From: Acidimicrobiales bacterium | Lineage (GTDB): Bacteria > Actinomycetota > Acidimicrobiia > Acidimicrobiales > RAAP-2 | DNA: 37,495 nt | Assembly: GCA_017883065.1 (NCBI GenBank) | Contig: JADGOG010000010.1 | Coordinates: forward strand, 1-37,495 | Direction: 5' to 3' | Shown here: piece by piece, positions 1-7,706 of the stretch | How positions within the stretch are numbered: position 1 is the stretch's first letter | Layout: each line of letters begins with the position of its first letter | The notes under the pieces: model-generated | The model's input: only the letters and a program-made list of their open reading frames with translations | Databases searched by the model: none | Told to the model about the DNA's origin: nothing | Program-made: the position numbers and the translations under genes

Positions 1-20
1 GCCGGCCCGGCTCAGCCGGC
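1..20. terminator. GC-rich hairpin at window edge, possible terminator
   Basis: GCCGGC at 1-6 and again at 15-20 can pair across an 8-nt loop. There is no T-tract. It could end a gene lying left of the window, but the context is cut off, so this is only a possibility. Confidence 0.2.
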
Positions 21-93
21 CAGCGGGAGTACCGCCACCGCGACGGCAGGACGCGTGCTCCGACGGTCCGTGTCACGCCCGGGTTCCGGTCGG

Positions 94-99
94 TAGAGT
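94..99 (+). promoter_or_regulatory. -10 element (TAGAGT) of a leaderless HD-domain gene
   Basis: TAGAGT carries T, A and T at positions 1, 2 and 6 of an actinobacterial -10 box. Exactly 6 nt separate it from the ATG at 106, so transcription starting about 7 nt after the box would begin at the start codon. No Shine-Dalgarno sequence precedes the ATG. The same spacing recurs at other genes in the window. Confidence 0.55.
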
Positions 100-105
100 G
101 CGGCG

Positions 106-666
106 ATGGTCGAAGGCAAGATGCACTTCCGTCGGATGGACGAGGGGACCTCCGAGGACTTCGCGCTGCTGGCCGCCGTGCACGAGGCGAACATCCGCGC
201 CCTGCCCGACCTCCTGCTGGGCATGCTCACCCAGCTCACCGCCGACGGCACCTATCCGGTCGACCGCCTCGAGCACAGCCTGCAGTGTGCCACCCGGGCC
301 CTCCGCGACGGGCGTGACGAGGAGTACATCGTGTGCTGTCTCCTCCACGACGTGGGCGAGTCGCTCGGTCCGTTCAACCACGGTGAAGTGGCGGCATCGG
401 TCCTCCGGCCGTTCGTTTCGACGGCGAACTACTGGATGTTGGCCCACCACCCGGTGTTCCAGGTGTACTACATCGGTCAGCACCTCGGTTTGGACCCCAA
501 CGAGCGCGACCAGTTCGTGACCAGTCCCTACTACGACCGGACCGTGGAGTTCTGTGCCCTCTACGACGAGGTCTCCTTCGACCCCGACTATCGGAGTGAG
601 CCCGTCGCCACGTTCGAACCGATGGTCCGCCGGGTCCTCGACCTCCAGTGGACCCCGCCGACCTAG
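106..666 (+). CDS. HD-domain protein, COG4341 / PhnZ-like family
   Basis: A 186-residue HD-superfamily protein. Visible metal-ligand candidates are H57, the H81-D82 doublet (LLHDVGE), H92, H114/H115 and D154. The stretches around FNHGEVAA, HHPVFQ and YDEVSFDPDY match my recollection of the 'predicted HD phosphohydrolase' family. That family includes mixed-valent diiron oxygenases such as PhnZ, which cleave C-P bonds, and is related to myo-inositol oxygenase. The doublet is followed by VGE rather than the HDxGH of PhnZ, so the residue after the HD motif that helps bind metal is Glu here. The substrate is unknown, and no phosphonate genes are nearby. The start is the ATG 6 nt after a -10-like box, with no ribosome-binding site. 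The gene converges on mftD, 31 bp away. Family assignment is fairly sure; the reaction is not. Confidence 0.8.
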   Translation: MVEGKMHFRRMDEGTSEDFALLAAVHEANIRALPDLLLGMLTQLTADGTYPVDRLEHSLQCATRALRDGRDEEYIVCCLLHDVGESLGPFNHGEVAASVLRPFVSTANYWMLAHHPVFQVYYIGQHLGLDPNERDQFVTSPYYDRTVEFCALYDEVSFDPDYRSEPVATFEPMVRRVLDLQWTPPT

Positions 667-667
667 C

Positions 668-689
668 CGACCGGATCGCCGCCCGGTCG
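668..689. terminator. Hairpin between convergent HD gene and mftD
   Basis: CGACCGG (668-674) pairs perfectly with CCGGTCG (683-689) across an 8-nt loop. It lies in the 31-bp gap between two convergent stop codons and would be usable from both strands. It lacks a U-tract, so the terminator role is inferred from position. Confidence 0.45.
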
Positions 690-697
690 AACGGGCG

Positions 698-1882
698 TCA
701 GCTTCCTCCGGTGTCGCCGAGGGTGCGGGTGAAGTCGGCCGGGACGAACAGGTCGTCACGGCTCAGTTGGTCGATGGAGGAGTGGCCCAGACCGAGCACG
801 GTCGACTCGATCCCACCCCGGAGGATGTCGAGCACGTTCTCCACCCCGGCCTGGCCGTTGGCCCCCAGTCCCCACAGGTAGGCACGACCGATCATCACGG
901 CTCGGGCGCCGAGGGCGAGCGCCTTGACCACGTCGCTCCCGCGCCGTACGCCACCGTCGAGGAGCACCTCGACCTGGTCGCCCACCGCGTCGACGATCAC
1001 CGGCAGGGCCCGGATAGTCGCAGGTGTGCCGTCGAGGTTGTTGCCACCATGGTTGGACACCGAGATGGCGGTCACCCCGGCATCGACGGCCCGTTTGGCG
1101 TCGTCGACCCTGACCACGCCCTTCAGCATGAACGGGCCTCCCCACTGCTCACGCAGCCAGGCCACGTCCTCCCAACTGGGATTGGGAGTCTGCATCCACT
1201 TCCCGTAGGCGCCGAAGAAGGTGGGCAGGGCCTCGCCCGGAATCGCCACGTTGGGCACGGTCAGGTCGGGGATGGCGCCGGACCGGGCGAAGTCGTACAG
1301 CCAGCGGGGACGGAGGGCGACCTCGGGCCCGAACTTGAGAGCCGCCTTGGCGTCGATCTTGTCCGGGATGGCCGGGCTCCCCCAGTCCCGGCCGTGGGAG
1401 AACGACCAGTCGAAGGTGGCGATCAGACCGACGGCTCCGGCCGCACGGACCCGTTCGATCCGCTGGCTCATCTCGTCCTTGTCCCCGATCCAGTAGGTCT
1501 GGAAGAAGGTCCGGGGGTTGGCTGCCACCACCTCTTCGATCGGCTTGCTGGCGAAGCAGCTGAGTCCCATCACGGTTCCCCGAGCCGCCGCCGCCCGAGC
1601 CACGGCCACCTCTCCGTCGGGATGGACGGCCTGGACCCCGGTGGGGGAGATGAGCACCGGGAGCGAGACGGGCTGTCCCATCACCGTGGTGGACAACTCG
1701 CGTTGGTCGCACAGTCCGGCCACATGGGGGGCGAGGCCGAGCTCATCGAAGGCCACTACGTTGTCGCTGACAGTCAGGCCTCTCTCCGTTCCAGCGACCA
1801 GGGCCGCGTAGACCGACTTGGGAAGCCGCTTCTTCGCCCTTCGCTGCGCTTCGGCGATCGTCTCGAACCATGGGTTGCTCAT
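698..1882 (-). CDS. mftD: Pre-mycofactocin synthase MftD (FMN-dependent, lactate oxidase family)
   Basis: A 394-residue TIM-barrel flavoprotein of the alpha-hydroxy-acid oxidase family. Its N-terminus (WFETIAEAQRRAKKRLPKSV), the ISPTGVQAVHPDGEVAVARA segment and the end of the barrel closely match actinobacterial MftD proteins such as Rv0694 as I remember them. MftD oxidatively deaminates the peptide-derived AHDP to give the redox-active pre-mycofactocin. The flavin-base His is in SNHGGNNLDG. Classical hydroxy-acid oxidases have Arg after the HGG to hold the substrate carboxylate; here it is Asn, which fits an MftD substrate rather than lactate. The start is ATG at 1882 with a GGAG about 8 nt upstream. 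It lies 66 bp downstream of a mycofactocin-type SDR on the same strand. The other maturation genes (mftA, B, C, E, F) are not in this window. Confidence 0.88.
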   Translation of the reverse strand: MSNPWFETIAEAQRRAKKRLPKSVYAALVAGTERGLTVSDNVVAFDELGLAPHVAGLCDQRELSTTVMGQPVSLPVLISPTGVQAVHPDGEVAVARAAAARGTVMGLSCFASKPIEEVVAANPRTFFQTYWIGDKDEMSQRIERVRAAGAVGLIATFDWSFSHGRDWGSPAIPDKIDAKAALKFGPEVALRPRWLYDFARSGAIPDLTVPNVAIPGEALPTFFGAYGKWMQTPNPSWEDVAWLREQWGGPFMLKGVVRVDDAKRAVDAGVTAISVSNHGGNNLDGTPATIRALPVIVDAVGDQVEVLLDGGVRRGSDVVKALALGARAVMIGRAYLWGLGANGQAGVENVLDILRGGIESTVLGLGHSSIDQLSRDDLFVPADFTRTLGDTGGS

Positions 1883-1948
1883 CGTTGGACTCCGTTCTCC
1901 GTCAAGGATGCGCCTGTCGTGCCGGCCGCCGTGTCATCGGGCGGAATG

Positions 1949-2758
1949 TCATCGGGTGGTGTTACCGGCGTCGATGGTGAACTCGAGACCGGTCACGTAG
2001 CGCGACTCTTCCGAGGCCAGGAAGAGGACGGCCTCACTCACGTCACGGGGCTGGATCAAGTTGACCGGGAGGCTGTTCTGGAAGATTCCCCCGACGTCGG
2101 GGTCGAGGCTGATCAACGGTTCGAGGCCGCCGAGGCCGACCAGCATCGGAGTGTCCACGCCGGTCGGGTGCACCGTGTTGACCCTGATCTGGTGGCGGGC
2201 CAACTCGTTGGACAGGGACCGGGCGATGCCCACGACGCCGTGCTTGGAGGCGACATAGGGGGTGAGGAACGGGATTCCCTTGAGGCCGGCGGTCGAGCTG
2301 GTGGCGATGATCGATCCACCACCGTTGGCGATGAGATGGGGCGCTCCGGCCACCATGGTGTTCCAGACCCCGGTGAGATTGGTGTCCAATGTGTCCTGCC
2401 AGAGCTGGCGGTCCACCTTGTCCCACGTCTGCACCGTGCAGATGCCGGCGTTGGCCACGACCACGTCGAGGTGGCCGAACTCGGCGAGGCCGGCGTCGAG
2501 GGCGGCGGACAGCGAGTCGGGATCCCGCACGTCGGCCCGTCGGGCCACGATGCGACGACCGGTCTCTTCCACCAGCTTGACCGTCGCGTCCAGGTCGCTC
2601 GGGGTGGACAGCGGGTAGCCCACCGAGTCGTAGTCCTCAAGCAGGTCGACGGCGATGATGTCGGCACCCTCCTCGGCCAGTCGGAGCGCATGGCTCCTGC
2701 CCATGCCCCTCGCCGCGCCGGTGATGAACGCGACCTTTCCTTCGACTCTTCCACTCAT
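1949..2758 (-). CDS. Mycofactocin-coupled SDR family oxidoreductase
   Basis: A 269-residue short-chain dehydrogenase/reductase. It has the TGAARGMG nucleotide-binding loop near the N-terminus, NAG (VVANAGI), the TSST serine region, the YVASK catalytic Tyr-Lys pair, and a C-terminal YVTGLEFTIDAG. The insertion after the second beta strand (DLLEDYDSVGYPLSTPSDLD) is typical of the mycofactocin-coupled SDR subfamily. Members hold NAD(H) tightly and use mycofactocin as external electron acceptor; carveol dehydrogenase-like enzymes are examples. The substrate cannot be told. The frame is open 28 codons further upstream, but ATG 2758 has AGGA at the right distance and starts the family's MSGRVEGKVAFITG. 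It is probably the first gene of an operon with mftD. Confidence 0.87.
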   Translation of the reverse strand: MSGRVEGKVAFITGAARGMGRSHALRLAEEGADIIAVDLLEDYDSVGYPLSTPSDLDATVKLVEETGRRIVARRADVRDPDSLSAALDAGLAEFGHLDVVVANAGICTVQTWDKVDRQLWQDTLDTNLTGVWNTMVAGAPHLIANGGGSIIATSSTAGLKGIPFLTPYVASKHGVVGIARSLSNELARHQIRVNTVHPTGVDTPMLVGLGGLEPLISLDPDVGGIFQNSLPVNLIQPRDVSEAVLFLASEESRYVTGLEFTIDAGNTTR

Positions 2759-3061
2759 GGTCGTTCCTGTCTGTCCGTCTGTCGGTCGTCGGCACCCGTC
2801 ACAACCCGGCGCCGGACTGCGGTAGGGACACAATAATGACACCCCGTGCCATTTTCAACATCGCAACTCCGCGGTCCCCCAGCAGGTCAACCGGTCCCGA
2901 TGGGGAAGGGGCGATCACGACCATTCCCCGACTCCGGGCGGTGCGGTCCGGACAGGCGGTGGGCGCCCACTGCTGATCCGACGGCGCCGGGATGCACGGG
3001 GCGGCCACCCGGCCCGACCACAATGGAGCCGCACGGGCCGGTCGACATCAGGGAGGGCGCC
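2759..3061. other. Divergent intergenic region, 303 bp
   Basis: Gap between the leftward SDR and the rightward choloylglycine-hydrolase-like gene. It holds a direct repeat with a -10-like box for the SDR (about 2827-2842) and the downstream gene's SD (3051-3057). The hydrolase frame is open back to 2846, but that stretch lacks a signal peptide and would hide the Cys2 nucleophile, so I treat it as non-coding. No RNA gene was seen. Confidence 0.6.
2827..2842 (-). promoter_or_regulatory. Direct repeat GTGTC-N6-GTGTC with -10-like box upstream of SDR-mftD
   Basis: On the minus strand the sequence GTGTCATTATTGTGTC contains two GTGTC copies, 11 bp apart start to start, separated by ATTATT. The -10-like TATTGT (2835-2830) overlaps the second copy. 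Transcription would start near 2823, leaving about 65 nt of leader. The AT-rich core stands out in this GC-rich sequence. An operator role is inference. Confidence 0.4.
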
Positions 3062-4030
3062 ATGTGTACCAGAATCTCGTTCACCTCCAAAGACGGACGG
3101 GTGGTCACCGGTAGGAACATGGACTGGCCCGAGGACATGCACACCGATCTGTGGGCCTTCGCCGCCGGGATGCACCGCACCGGGGACAACGGGCCGGCCG
3201 GCTTCATCTGGGAGTCGACCCACTCGTCGGTGATCGCCGCCGGCTACAACTGCGGGACGGCCGACGGCATCAACGATGCCGGCCTGGTCGCCAACCTTCT
3301 CTACCTGTCCGAGTCCGAGGTCGGCGAGCCCGGCGACCGCCCTCGTCTCAGCATCGGTGCCTGGGCGCAGTACGTCCTCGACTGCTGCTCGAGCGTCGCC
3401 GAGGTGGTGTCGACCATGGAGTCGGCCCCCTTCGCCATCACCACGTCCGCCCTCCCCAACGGCAGCCTCGCCAGCCTGCACCTGGCAGTGTCCGACGCCT
3501 CCGGCGACTCGGCGGTCTTCGAGTTCCTGCACGGGGACCTGACCGTGCACCACAGCCCCGAGTTCCGGGTGATGACCAACTCCCCGGTCTACGACCAGCA
3601 GTTGGCCATCGACGCCTATTGGAGGGAGATCGGAGGCGAGATCATGCTCCCGGGGACCAGCAGGGCGGCTGACCGCTACGTGCGGGCCAGCTACCACCTG
3701 GGCAACCTGCCGGTCGACGTCGACGACCGGGCGGCGGCGGCCGGCGTCCTCAGCGTGCAGCGCAACGTAGCCACGCCCCTCGGTACGGCTGCGCCGGGTG
3801 CGCCCGAAGTGTCCCAGACGTTGTGGACGTCGATCGCCGATTCCACCGCCCGCCGCTACTACTACCAGGACACGCTGTCGCCGGACATCGTCTGGGTGGA
3901 GTTGGATCGGTTGGCCTTCGACACCAGCGCACCGTCTCGTCGGCTGAACCTCCAGGGCCACCCCATCATCCACGGTGAGGTGTCCGACCGATTCGAGGCG
4001 GCAGACCCCTTCACCTTCCTCGGCACGTAG
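3062..4030 (+). CDS. Choloylglycine hydrolase-like (linear amide C-N hydrolase, Ntn family)
   Basis: A 322-residue N-terminal-nucleophile hydrolase of the bile-salt-hydrolase/penicillin V acylase family. If ATG 3062 is the start, Cys2 becomes the N-terminal nucleophile after Met removal. R18 and D21 (GRNMDW) fall on the canonical family positions, N173 (MTNSP) matches the conserved Asn, and an Arg in DRYVRAS (about 206-209) matches the last conserved residue. This numbering strongly supports the start, as does GGGAGGG at 3051-3057. There is no signal peptide, so it is cytoplasmic. Family members cleave linear amides: bile salts, penicillin V, N-acyl-homoserine lactones or N-acyl amino acids. 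The substrate here is unknown. It stands alone, followed after about 48 bp by the EAL-GAF gene. Confidence 0.88.
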   Translation: MCTRISFTSKDGRVVTGRNMDWPEDMHTDLWAFAAGMHRTGDNGPAGFIWESTHSSVIAAGYNCGTADGINDAGLVANLLYLSESEVGEPGDRPRLSIGAWAQYVLDCCSSVAEVVSTMESAPFAITTSALPNGSLASLHLAVSDASGDSAVFEFLHGDLTVHHSPEFRVMTNSPVYDQQLAIDAYWREIGGEIMLPGTSRAADRYVRASYHLGNLPVDVDDRAAAAGVLSVQRNVATPLGTAAPGAPEVSQTLWTSIADSTARRYYYQDTLSPDIVWVELDRLAFDTSAPSRRLNLQGHPIIHGEVSDRFEAADPFTFLGT

Positions 4031-4078
4031 GGTCGCCTTCACGCTCAAGATGTGCCTGGCGGGAGCCGATGGTGTCGC

Positions 4079-5821
4079 ATGTCGTTGCGCACTGAGCTTC
4101 TGGTGGTCGAGCCCGACAACCCCATCGCCCTCCGGGGCGCCGTCGAGCAGTTGTGCGAGCCCGGCGTCATCGAGGCGTTCGTCCAGCCGGTGGTGCGTCC
4201 GGCCGACCAGGTGATCGTCGGGTACGAAGCGTTGGCCCGCATGCCCCTCGAGCCCCTCCATCCGCCGGACTGGTGGCTCGCCCGGGCCGGCGAGATCGGC
4301 ATGCGCAGCCATCTGGAGGTCGCCTGTCTGTCCGCCGCCACCGACCTCGGTCCGGCCCCTGAAGAGCGCCTCCTCTTCGTCAACCTCAGCCCGTCATTGC
4401 TGGCCAATCCCTCTGCGCTCCGTCTGCTGGAGCAACTGCCGGATCGTCTGGTGATCGAGCTGACCGAGCAGGAGGCCGTGGAGGACTACGACACCCTCCG
4501 TCGGGACCTTGCGCCCTGGCTGTCTCGGGGCGTGCGCATCGCCATCGACGACACCGGGGCCGGCTACTCGAGCCTTCGCCACGTCATCGAACTGACCCCC
4601 GACTTCTTGAAACTCGATCGAGAGCTGGTCCGGGATCTCGATCACGACCGCAACCGACGGGCCCTGGTCAGTGCGGTAGTCGCCTTCGCCGCCGAGGTGG
4701 GCACCAGCGTGATCGCCGAGGGCGTCGAGTCGGCCGACGAACTCGAGGTCCTGCGCGACGCCGAGGTCGACCTGGTCCAGGGGTACCTCCTGGCCCGGCC
4801 GGGACCGGCCTGGCCGGTGGTCACCGACGCTGCCGCCGCCAAGTCGGACGTGGTGCGTCTCAGCGGCGTCGCTCCCAACGCGCCAGAGGCCCGGCTGGCG
4901 GAAGCGCTCGGACGGGCCACCGACTCCCGCCAGGCCTGCTCGGTGGTGGTCGAGTACCTCTTCCGGCAGGGCCAGCTGATGCCCAGCGCCTATCTCGAGC
5001 GCCACGGCGAACTCCGGTGCATCGCCCAGCGAGGGCTGTGGCAGATCCTCGACGGCATGTCGGGCAGTGCGGGGATCACCGGACGGACATGGAAGTACGG
5101 CCAGCCGATCGTGGTGCCCGACGTGGCCTCGAACCCGGACTATCTCGAAGCCATCCCCGGGGTCGTCTCGGAGATCTGCGTCCCCATTCTCGCCGGGGAT
5201 GTCGCCATCGGTGCTCTCAACGTCGAGTCGTTGATCCCGCTGCCCGCCGGGATGCTCCGACAGCTCGAGACCATCGCCTCGCTGCTCGCCGACCGGCTCC
5301 AGATGATCGACGACCACCTGGAGGAGGCGTCGTGGGACTCCACGGTCCAGGCGTCCATCGCCATCTCGGGGGTGACCGATGCCCGCTCGATGCCCGGGCG
5401 GCTGATCCGCTCCATCCGGGACGCGTCCCGGATGGACTCGGGGGCCCTGATCGTGGACTCGGCCCAAGGCCCGTCACTGGCCGCGGCGGTCGGGCCGCTC
5501 GAAGGCGGACTGTTCTCGCTGACCCGGGCAGAGCTCTTCTCACTTTCCGCCCTGGTCAACGACATCCGGTCCTGCTACACGGGAGGCGACGCCCTCGGTC
5601 GGGGCTTCGTGGGCACAGCATCGCTGCGGGACGGAGGGGCGCGGGTGGTGGTGGTCCTGCCGCTGTGGGCCCAACGCACCCGGCTGGGCAGTGTGGTTCT
5701 GGCCCACTCCCGTCCACTCCAGTTGAGCGGTGAGGAGGTGCGCCCCCTCGAGACCCTTGCCGACCACGTGGCCTCGGCGCTGGCCTCCAGCACACACGTG
5801 GACCTGCCGCTGAAGCGCTGA
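4079..5821 (+). CDS. EAL-domain c-di-GMP phosphodiesterase with C-terminal GAF domains
   Basis: A 580-residue soluble protein. Residues about 30-245 form an EAL domain with all the expected catalytic residues: E50 (EALAR), N102 (VNLSP), E127 (IELTE), D157-D158 (IDDTGAGYSSL), K178, E214 (IAEGVES) and Q234 (VQGYL). It should hydrolyse c-di-GMP to pGpG. Residues about 285-410 form a GAF sensor domain, and about 430-575 look like a second, degenerate GAF. No GGDEF, receiver or transmembrane segment is present. The order is unusual because sensor domains more often precede EAL. The start is ATG 4079 with a GGGAG upstream; a GTG at 4052 in frame is possible but has no SD. Its ligand is unknown. Confidence 0.88.
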   Translation: MSLRTELLVVEPDNPIALRGAVEQLCEPGVIEAFVQPVVRPADQVIVGYEALARMPLEPLHPPDWWLARAGEIGMRSHLEVACLSAATDLGPAPEERLLFVNLSPSLLANPSALRLLEQLPDRLVIELTEQEAVEDYDTLRRDLAPWLSRGVRIAIDDTGAGYSSLRHVIELTPDFLKLDRELVRDLDHDRNRRALVSAVVAFAAEVGTSVIAEGVESADELEVLRDAEVDLVQGYLLARPGPAWPVVTDAAAAKSDVVRLSGVAPNAPEARLAEALGRATDSRQACSVVVEYLFRQGQLMPSAYLERHGELRCIAQRGLWQILDGMSGSAGITGRTWKYGQPIVVPDVASNPDYLEAIPGVVSEICVPILAGDVAIGALNVESLIPLPAGMLRQLETIASLLADRLQMIDDHLEEASWDSTVQASIAISGVTDARSMPGRLIRSIRDASRMDSGALIVDSAQGPSLAAAVGPLEGGLFSLTRAELFSLSALVNDIRSCYTGGDALGRGFVGTASLRDGGARVVVVLPLWAQRTRLGSVVLAHSRPLQLSGEEVRPLETLADHVASALASSTHVDLPLKR

Positions 5822-6003
5822 GCGGGTCAGCGGTCTCAGGAGCGGCGGTCGATGGTCGGCTCAGGCGTCGATCACGGTGGTGTCGGCGGTCGGGTTCAAT
5901 CGGACGGAGCCCACACCCCTCGACGATGCCCTGTCGACCACGTTGGACGTGGCCCGGGCACCCGAGGTGGCTCCGGCCCGGTGTCCGACCCGTCCGGTGC
6001 CGG

Positions 6004-6009
6004 TACCAT
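6004..6009 (+). promoter_or_regulatory. -10-like TACCAT upstream of UBP zinc-finger gene
   Basis: TACCAT fits TAnnnT and would start transcription near 6016, about 47 nt before the ATG at 6063. No clear -35 is seen. Confidence 0.3.
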
Positions 6010-6062
6010 CGACGCCACCGGTCGGGGTCGAGGTCCGATGCACGGTCGGCTGGAGGAGGACC

Positions 6063-6362
6063 ATGACGGAGGCCGAGGAGTTCTGCCACCATCTCGGGCA
6101 GGTGGCCGAGGTGACGCCCTCGTCGGACGGATGCGTGGAGTGCCTCCGCGACGGGGGGCAGTGGGTGCACCTGCGACTGTGCATGATCTGTGGACACGTC
6201 GGATGCTGCGACAACTCACCGGGCCGGCACGCCACCGCCCATTTCGACGAGACCGGGCACCCGCTGATCCAGTCCTTCGAGCCGGGGGAGGTGTGGTGGT
6301 GGTGCTACGTGGACGAGTTCGCCTTCGAAGTCGACGGTGTCCCGAATTTCGAGCACTCCTGA
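6063..6362 (+). CDS. Small UBP-type zinc-finger protein
   Basis: A 99-residue protein made almost entirely of a ZnF-UBP domain. Zinc ligands are visible as C-x2-C (GCVECL), C-x2-C plus a following C (LCMICGHVGCCD), and His residues in GRHATAHFDETGHPL, then WWWCYVDEFAFEV. In eukaryotes this fold binds the free C-terminal Gly-Gly of ubiquitin. Stand-alone bacterial versions are common in actinobacteria, and their partner is not established. The start at 6063 has GGAGGAGG just upstream; the frame is open further back to 5877 but that stretch looks non-coding. It sits between the EAL-GAF gene (241-bp gap) and a lipoprotein gene (72-bp gap). No operon partner is evident. Confidence 0.85.
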   Translation: MTEAEEFCHHLGQVAEVTPSSDGCVECLRDGGQWVHLRLCMICGHVGCCDNSPGRHATAHFDETGHPLIQSFEPGEVWWWCYVDEFAFEVDGVPNFEHS

Positions 6363-6417
6363 GCCGGTCCTGAACCCGGCCGGGCCGGGCCGGTGCCGGC
6401 ACGACCCGTGCCGTCGC

Positions 6418-6423
6418 TAGGGT
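6418..6423 (+). promoter_or_regulatory. -10-like TAGGGT of the lipoprotein gene
   Basis: TAGGGT lies 11 nt before ATG 6435. Transcription starting 7 nt after the box would give a leader of only about 5 nt. Confidence 0.35.
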
Positions 6424-6434
6424 CAGCACCAGCC

Positions 6435-7706
6435 ATGGCCCCACCCGAACCCTCCGTCGCATCCCGCGCCGGCCGCCGGCACCGACCGGCCACCGCCTGT
6501 GTCGGTGCCCTCGCTCTCCTCGTGTCGGGCTGCTCCGCGTTCGCCACTCCGCAACCCGCACCGGTGCACAATCCGTCACTCGCCCCCGGCGGCTCGGTGG
6601 GCTACGTGGTCTGCCCCACGTCGGTGACGCCGGTCGAGCTGGCCACCGCCACCGCCGAGGCCAGCATCACCCTGCCCATCTCGGGCACACCGGCGCTCGG
6701 TGACTTCGCCATCGCCGCGTCGCCGGACGGTCGGTTCGCCTACGTGGTCACCGGCGACGGCGTCCAGTCGGGCACATCGGGCCCGTCCACCACGGTGCCC
6801 CCGGCCACGGCGAGCACCGCCACCACCGCGCCGGCGGCGCCGGCCGCGCCGCCGTCCGCGTCCACATCCACGACGGCGCCGTCGACCGGAACCGGTGTGC
6901 AGAACGTGGTGGTGCCCATCGACCTGGTCACCCAGAAGGCGGAACGGCCGATCCCCATCCCCGGGCAGGGTGCCACCCACGGCATCGTGGTCATGCCCGG
7001 CGGGCGAACAGTCCTTGCGGCCAGCGGCACCACCATCGTCCCCGTTGACGCGATCACCCGCCACGTGGGTACGCCGCTCGATCTCGGGACCGGTCGGACC
7101 GTGTTCGGTCTGGCGCTGAATCCCACCAGCACCATGCTGTACGCGTTGGTCCCCGGCGGGGTCATCCCCGTCGACACCGCGCATGCCCGCGCCGGGGCGG
7201 AGATCCCGACCGGGCTGTCGGTCTCGTCGGTCTACTCGCCGCACGGACTGGTGGTGACCGCCGACGGGAGCCGGATCTATGTGGTCGGACAGGGAGGCAC
7301 CGACTTCGGCGGACGCGTCCTGCCCATCGTGACGACGACCGGAGCCACCCTGCCTCCCACCGGCTTCGATCGCTTCGGCATCGCCGATCCGGCCGCGGTG
7401 GCGGTGACTGCCAACGGCGGGACCCTGCTGGTGGCCGACGCCGCCAACAACTGGGTGAACCCGATTGCGGTGGCCACGTTCGCCACCCCGGCCGACCCGG
7501 CGCGCCTGCCCCAGCGCAGTGGGGGATCGGTCGCATCGGGGACCCAGCATCCGACCGACATCGTGATCGGCCCGGGCGACACCGGGGCGTTCCTGGTCGA
7601 CGGGTTCAATGCGGTCATCCCCTACGCGCCTGGCGGCCGGGTCTTCGGGCCGCCCATCCCGGTGTGCTCGGGTGCCTCGTCGATGACGGTGGCACCGGCC
7701 CCCTGA
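6435..7706 (+). CDS. Beta-propeller (YVTN-like) lipoprotein
   Basis: A 423-residue predicted lipoprotein. The N-terminus has a basic stretch (RAGRRHR), a hydrophobic segment (ACVGALALLVSGC) and a lipobox VSGC, so it should be lipidated and held on the outer face of the membrane. After it come repeated blade-like units of the type 'P(D/G)GR..YVV...VPID', as in SPDGRFAYVV, MPGGRTVLAA, NPTSTMLYAL, TADGSRIYVV and TANGGTLLVA, which suggest a propeller. A Thr/Pro/Ala/Ser-rich linker of about 45 residues interrupts blade one (about residues 115-160), perhaps glycosylated or flexible. The function is unknown; such proteins often bind surface ligands or partners. ATG 6435 is chosen because it gives a signal peptide of normal length. 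The gene converges on the WS/DGAT gene, 22 bp away. Confidence 0.78.
   Translation: MAPPEPSVASRAGRRHRPATACVGALALLVSGCSAFATPQPAPVHNPSLAPGGSVGYVVCPTSVTPVELATATAEASITLPISGTPALGDFAIAASPDGRFAYVVTGDGVQSGTSGPSTTVPPATASTATTAPAAPAAPPSASTSTTAPSTGTGVQNVVVPIDLVTQKAERPIPIPGQGATHGIVVMPGGRTVLAASGTTIVPVDAITRHVGTPLDLGTGRTVFGLALNPTSTMLYALVPGGVIPVDTAHARAGAEIPTGLSVSSVYSPHGLVVTADGSRIYVVGQGGTDFGGRVLPIVTTTGATLPPTGFDRFGIADPAAVAVTANGGTLLVADAANNWVNPIAVATFATPADPARLPQRSGGSVASGTQHPTDIVIGPGDTGAFLVDGFNAVIPYAPGGRVFGPPIPVCSGASSMTVAPAP

Noticed and set aside
554-2836. A long plus-strand frame opposite mftD and the SDR
   Set aside because: Its translation has no recognisable motif and is the shadow of two confidently identified minus-strand genes.
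2846-3061. In-frame 72-codon N-terminal extension of the choloylglycine-hydrolase-like protein
   Set aside because: It would bury the Cys2 nucleophile, does not look like a signal peptide, and a strong SD precedes the inner ATG at 3062.
5861-6062. Minus-strand frame ending SVRLNPTADTTVIDA, resembling part of a surface-protein repeat
   Set aside because: Only about 15 residues look familiar, no start or upstream domain is present, and it runs opposite the UBP zinc-finger gene. Probably chance.
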